Positions 20,156-21,204 of a stretch of 21,204 bases of DNA are shown here, piece by piece. The translations under genes and the position numbers were made by a program. Every line of letters starts with the position of its first letter. Positions within the stretch are counted from its first letter, which is position 1. The DNA comes from a virus. Below the pieces are notes generated by a model that had not been told where the DNA came from, made no database searches, and saw nothing but the letters and a program-made list of their open reading frames with translations. The stretch is from the IMG/VR virus record IMGVR_UViG_3300025154_002520, positions 1 to 21,204 of that record. The stretch is one strand, 5' to 3'.

Positions 20156-20638
20156 ATGGGAATTCATAATCAGGGTTGGCAGAAAATACGGTCAGTTGAA
20201 GCCGTCGATACACCTCTCGCTGCCGGCACGATGGATTGCAAACCGGCGTATGCGATGAATATTGCATCATCATTGATACGAGGCATGCAATTTCTTGTCG
20301 CCGCTGCCGGAGATAATAATGGCGTTGTTCAGACACGACTGTATGGCGGCAGAGGCAGTGCGGGGCCTGCAATACTAATTGCTGATATTACCTGGACGCT
20401 TGGCCAGATGTTAGTCCTCAAAGACCCGCAGACCCAGGAATCATCTGATTTGCAGCGGTATGCAGATACGGCGGCTGTTACAGCGTATTGGCCGCTCGAC
20501 ATAAAAACACCAAACAGCGGCAACGATATGGTTTGCGTTGCGAGTTTTGATGGTCTTGACATTGATTGGATTGCCGCAGAGGTATTGACGCTCACCAATG
20601 CTACAAAGGCAAATGTTTATATGGGCTACTTTGGATAA
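20156..20638 (+). CDS. Hypothetical phage structural protein
   Basis: A 160-aa protein with AGAAAGGG before ATG 20156. It contains beta-rich, small-residue segments (IRGMQFLVAAAGDNNGVVQT; YGGRGSAGPAILIADITWTL), DTAAVTAYWPLDIKTPNSG and a C-terminal NVYMGYFG. The pattern suggests a small beta-sandwich as found in decoration or head-tail proteins. No family is recognised. It lies between the solenoid gene and the gp10-like gene, 6 bp from the latter. Confidence 0.7.
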   Translation: MGIHNQGWQKIRSVEAVDTPLAAGTMDCKPAYAMNIASSLIRGMQFLVAAAGDNNGVVQTRLYGGRGSAGPAILIADITWTLGQMLVLKDPQTQESSDLQRYADTAAVTAYWPLDIKTPNSGNDMVCVASFDGLDIDWIAAEVLTLTNATKANVYMGYFG

Positions 20639-20644
20639 AACCTA

Positions 20645-21118
20645 ATGGCAAAAAGCATAATCCAATTTAAGAAGATGTTCTTTGACAGTAAGGAAGTGAT
20701 TGCCGCCACGGACAAGGCGGCTCGTAATGTGCTGAGTAAAATCGGTGCATTTATTCGCAGAGAGGCAAAGAGCAGTATCAAGCCGGGCGGCAGGAAACAT
20801 AAGACCAGTCTTCCTGGTGAGCCGCCAAGAAGTCAGACCGGACTACTGAAACGGTTCATCTTCTTTGGCTACGATAAATCGACACAGTCGGTTGTCGTTG
20901 GCCCGGCAAAACTCGGCGGTGTCAAGGGAAAGGATGCGCCGCATACACTCGAGTATGGTGGTTCGACGGAATCAAGTTCGTTTTACGCGAACAAAAACAG
21001 TGCTCGGCCAACACAGAGAGTTACTATCGCCGCACGACCGTTTATGAACCCGGCGCTCAATAAGAATTTACCAAAACTGCCCGCGATGTGGGCGAATAGT
21101 ATTAAAAAAATCTTATAA
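20645..21118 (+). CDS. HK97 gp10-like tail-completion (neck) protein
   Basis: This 157-aa protein begins with a basic helix (FIRREAKSSIKPGG) and has SLPGEPPRSQTGLLKRFIFF, a VVVGPAKL strand, HTLEYGGS and a final AARPFMNPAL followed by a helix. The string GEPP..QTG.L, the E.GG turn and the RPFM.PA end are typical of HK97 gp10/lambda gpZ-type proteins, which close the head-tail connection. Length is normal. ATG 20645 follows the previous stop by 6 bp. Confidence 0.8.
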   Translation: MAKSIIQFKKMFFDSKEVIAATDKAARNVLSKIGAFIRREAKSSIKPGGRKHKTSLPGEPPRSQTGLLKRFIFFGYDKSTQSVVVGPAKLGGVKGKDAPHTLEYGGSTESSSFYANKNSARPTQRVTIAARPFMNPALNKNLPKLPAMWANSIKKIL

Positions 21119-21130
21119 GGAGTTTTTAAA

Positions 21131-21204
21131 ATGGCAACAACACCTGATTTTATGCTCGGTATCGATGCGAAACTGTATTACAACGCAACGTTGGGTTCGG
21201 CATT
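21131..21204 (+). CDS. Major tail tube protein, 5' end only
   Basis: The window ends after 24 codons: MATTPDFMLGIDAKLYYNAT and four more. The start has AAGGAG at good spacing. The LGIDAKLYY opening and the position after a gp10-like gene fit a tail tube protein. The assignment rests mainly on gene order. Confidence 0.5.
   Translation, partial: MATTPDFMLGIDAKLYYNATLGSA

Overview
The window reads as the left part of an integrated temperate tailed phage (lambda-like head genes, siphovirus-type tail genes) next to a chromosomal tRNA-Gly(CCC) gene. The host is probably a Gram-negative bacterium of the PVC group, most likely Planctomycetota. That is inference: the HARE-type winged-helix protein, the ParB plus DNA-methylase cluster, the GpA-like terminase and the portal resemble, from memory, proteins common in planctomycete prophages. 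No database search was possible.

Layout, left to right. (1) 1-383: chromosomal flank ending in tRNA-Gly(CCC), the likely attB. (2) 384-3216: attachment and lysogeny end, with four TTGTAAC heptamers next to the tRNA, a Fic-domain protein, a complete tyrosine integrase, a strong terminator and a small convergent ORF. (3) 3217-8711: control and replication. A 570-bp gene-poor region is followed by a small HTH protein, an overlapping operon (unknown protein, excisionase-like HTH protein, two small conserved-looking genes with frame problems), a PrimPol/D5-like primase-helicase, and an AT-rich segment surrounded by about ten copies of TGGAC, which looks like an iteron origin. (4) 8712-11330: a gene-poor stretch with a large nested inverted repeat, then a ParB-domain protein and two DNA methyltransferases, start/stop-overlapped and each carrying a small Cys motif. 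(5) 11339-12016, minus strand: a HARE-HTH protein and a KOW-like protein facing the methylase operon, with their own terminator. (6) 12127-14739: packaging, with a putative small terminase, the large terminase and an NrdR-like zinc ribbon. (7) 14740-15706: an inserted minus-strand NYN-domain gene with a good promoter and palindromes, closed by a strong plus-strand terminator. (8) 15707-21204: a phage-borne initiator-like tRNA(CAU) ending 2 nt before a small head gene, then the portal, a truncated head-protease-like gene fused to the tail of another gene, an 817-aa beta-solenoid protein, an unknown virion protein, a gp10-like tail-completion protein and the start of a tail tube gene.

Most notable: the capsid segment expected between portal and tail is missing, and the junction looks like a deletion, so the prophage may be defective. 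The methylation module (ParB, SPPY methylase, DPPY methylase, HARE-HTH, KOW) forms a coherent candidate epigenetic system. The initiator-like tRNA abutting a reading frame that lacks a visible Shine-Dalgarno is unusual. No CI-like repressor, restriction endonuclease, lysis gene or CRISPR array was recognised.
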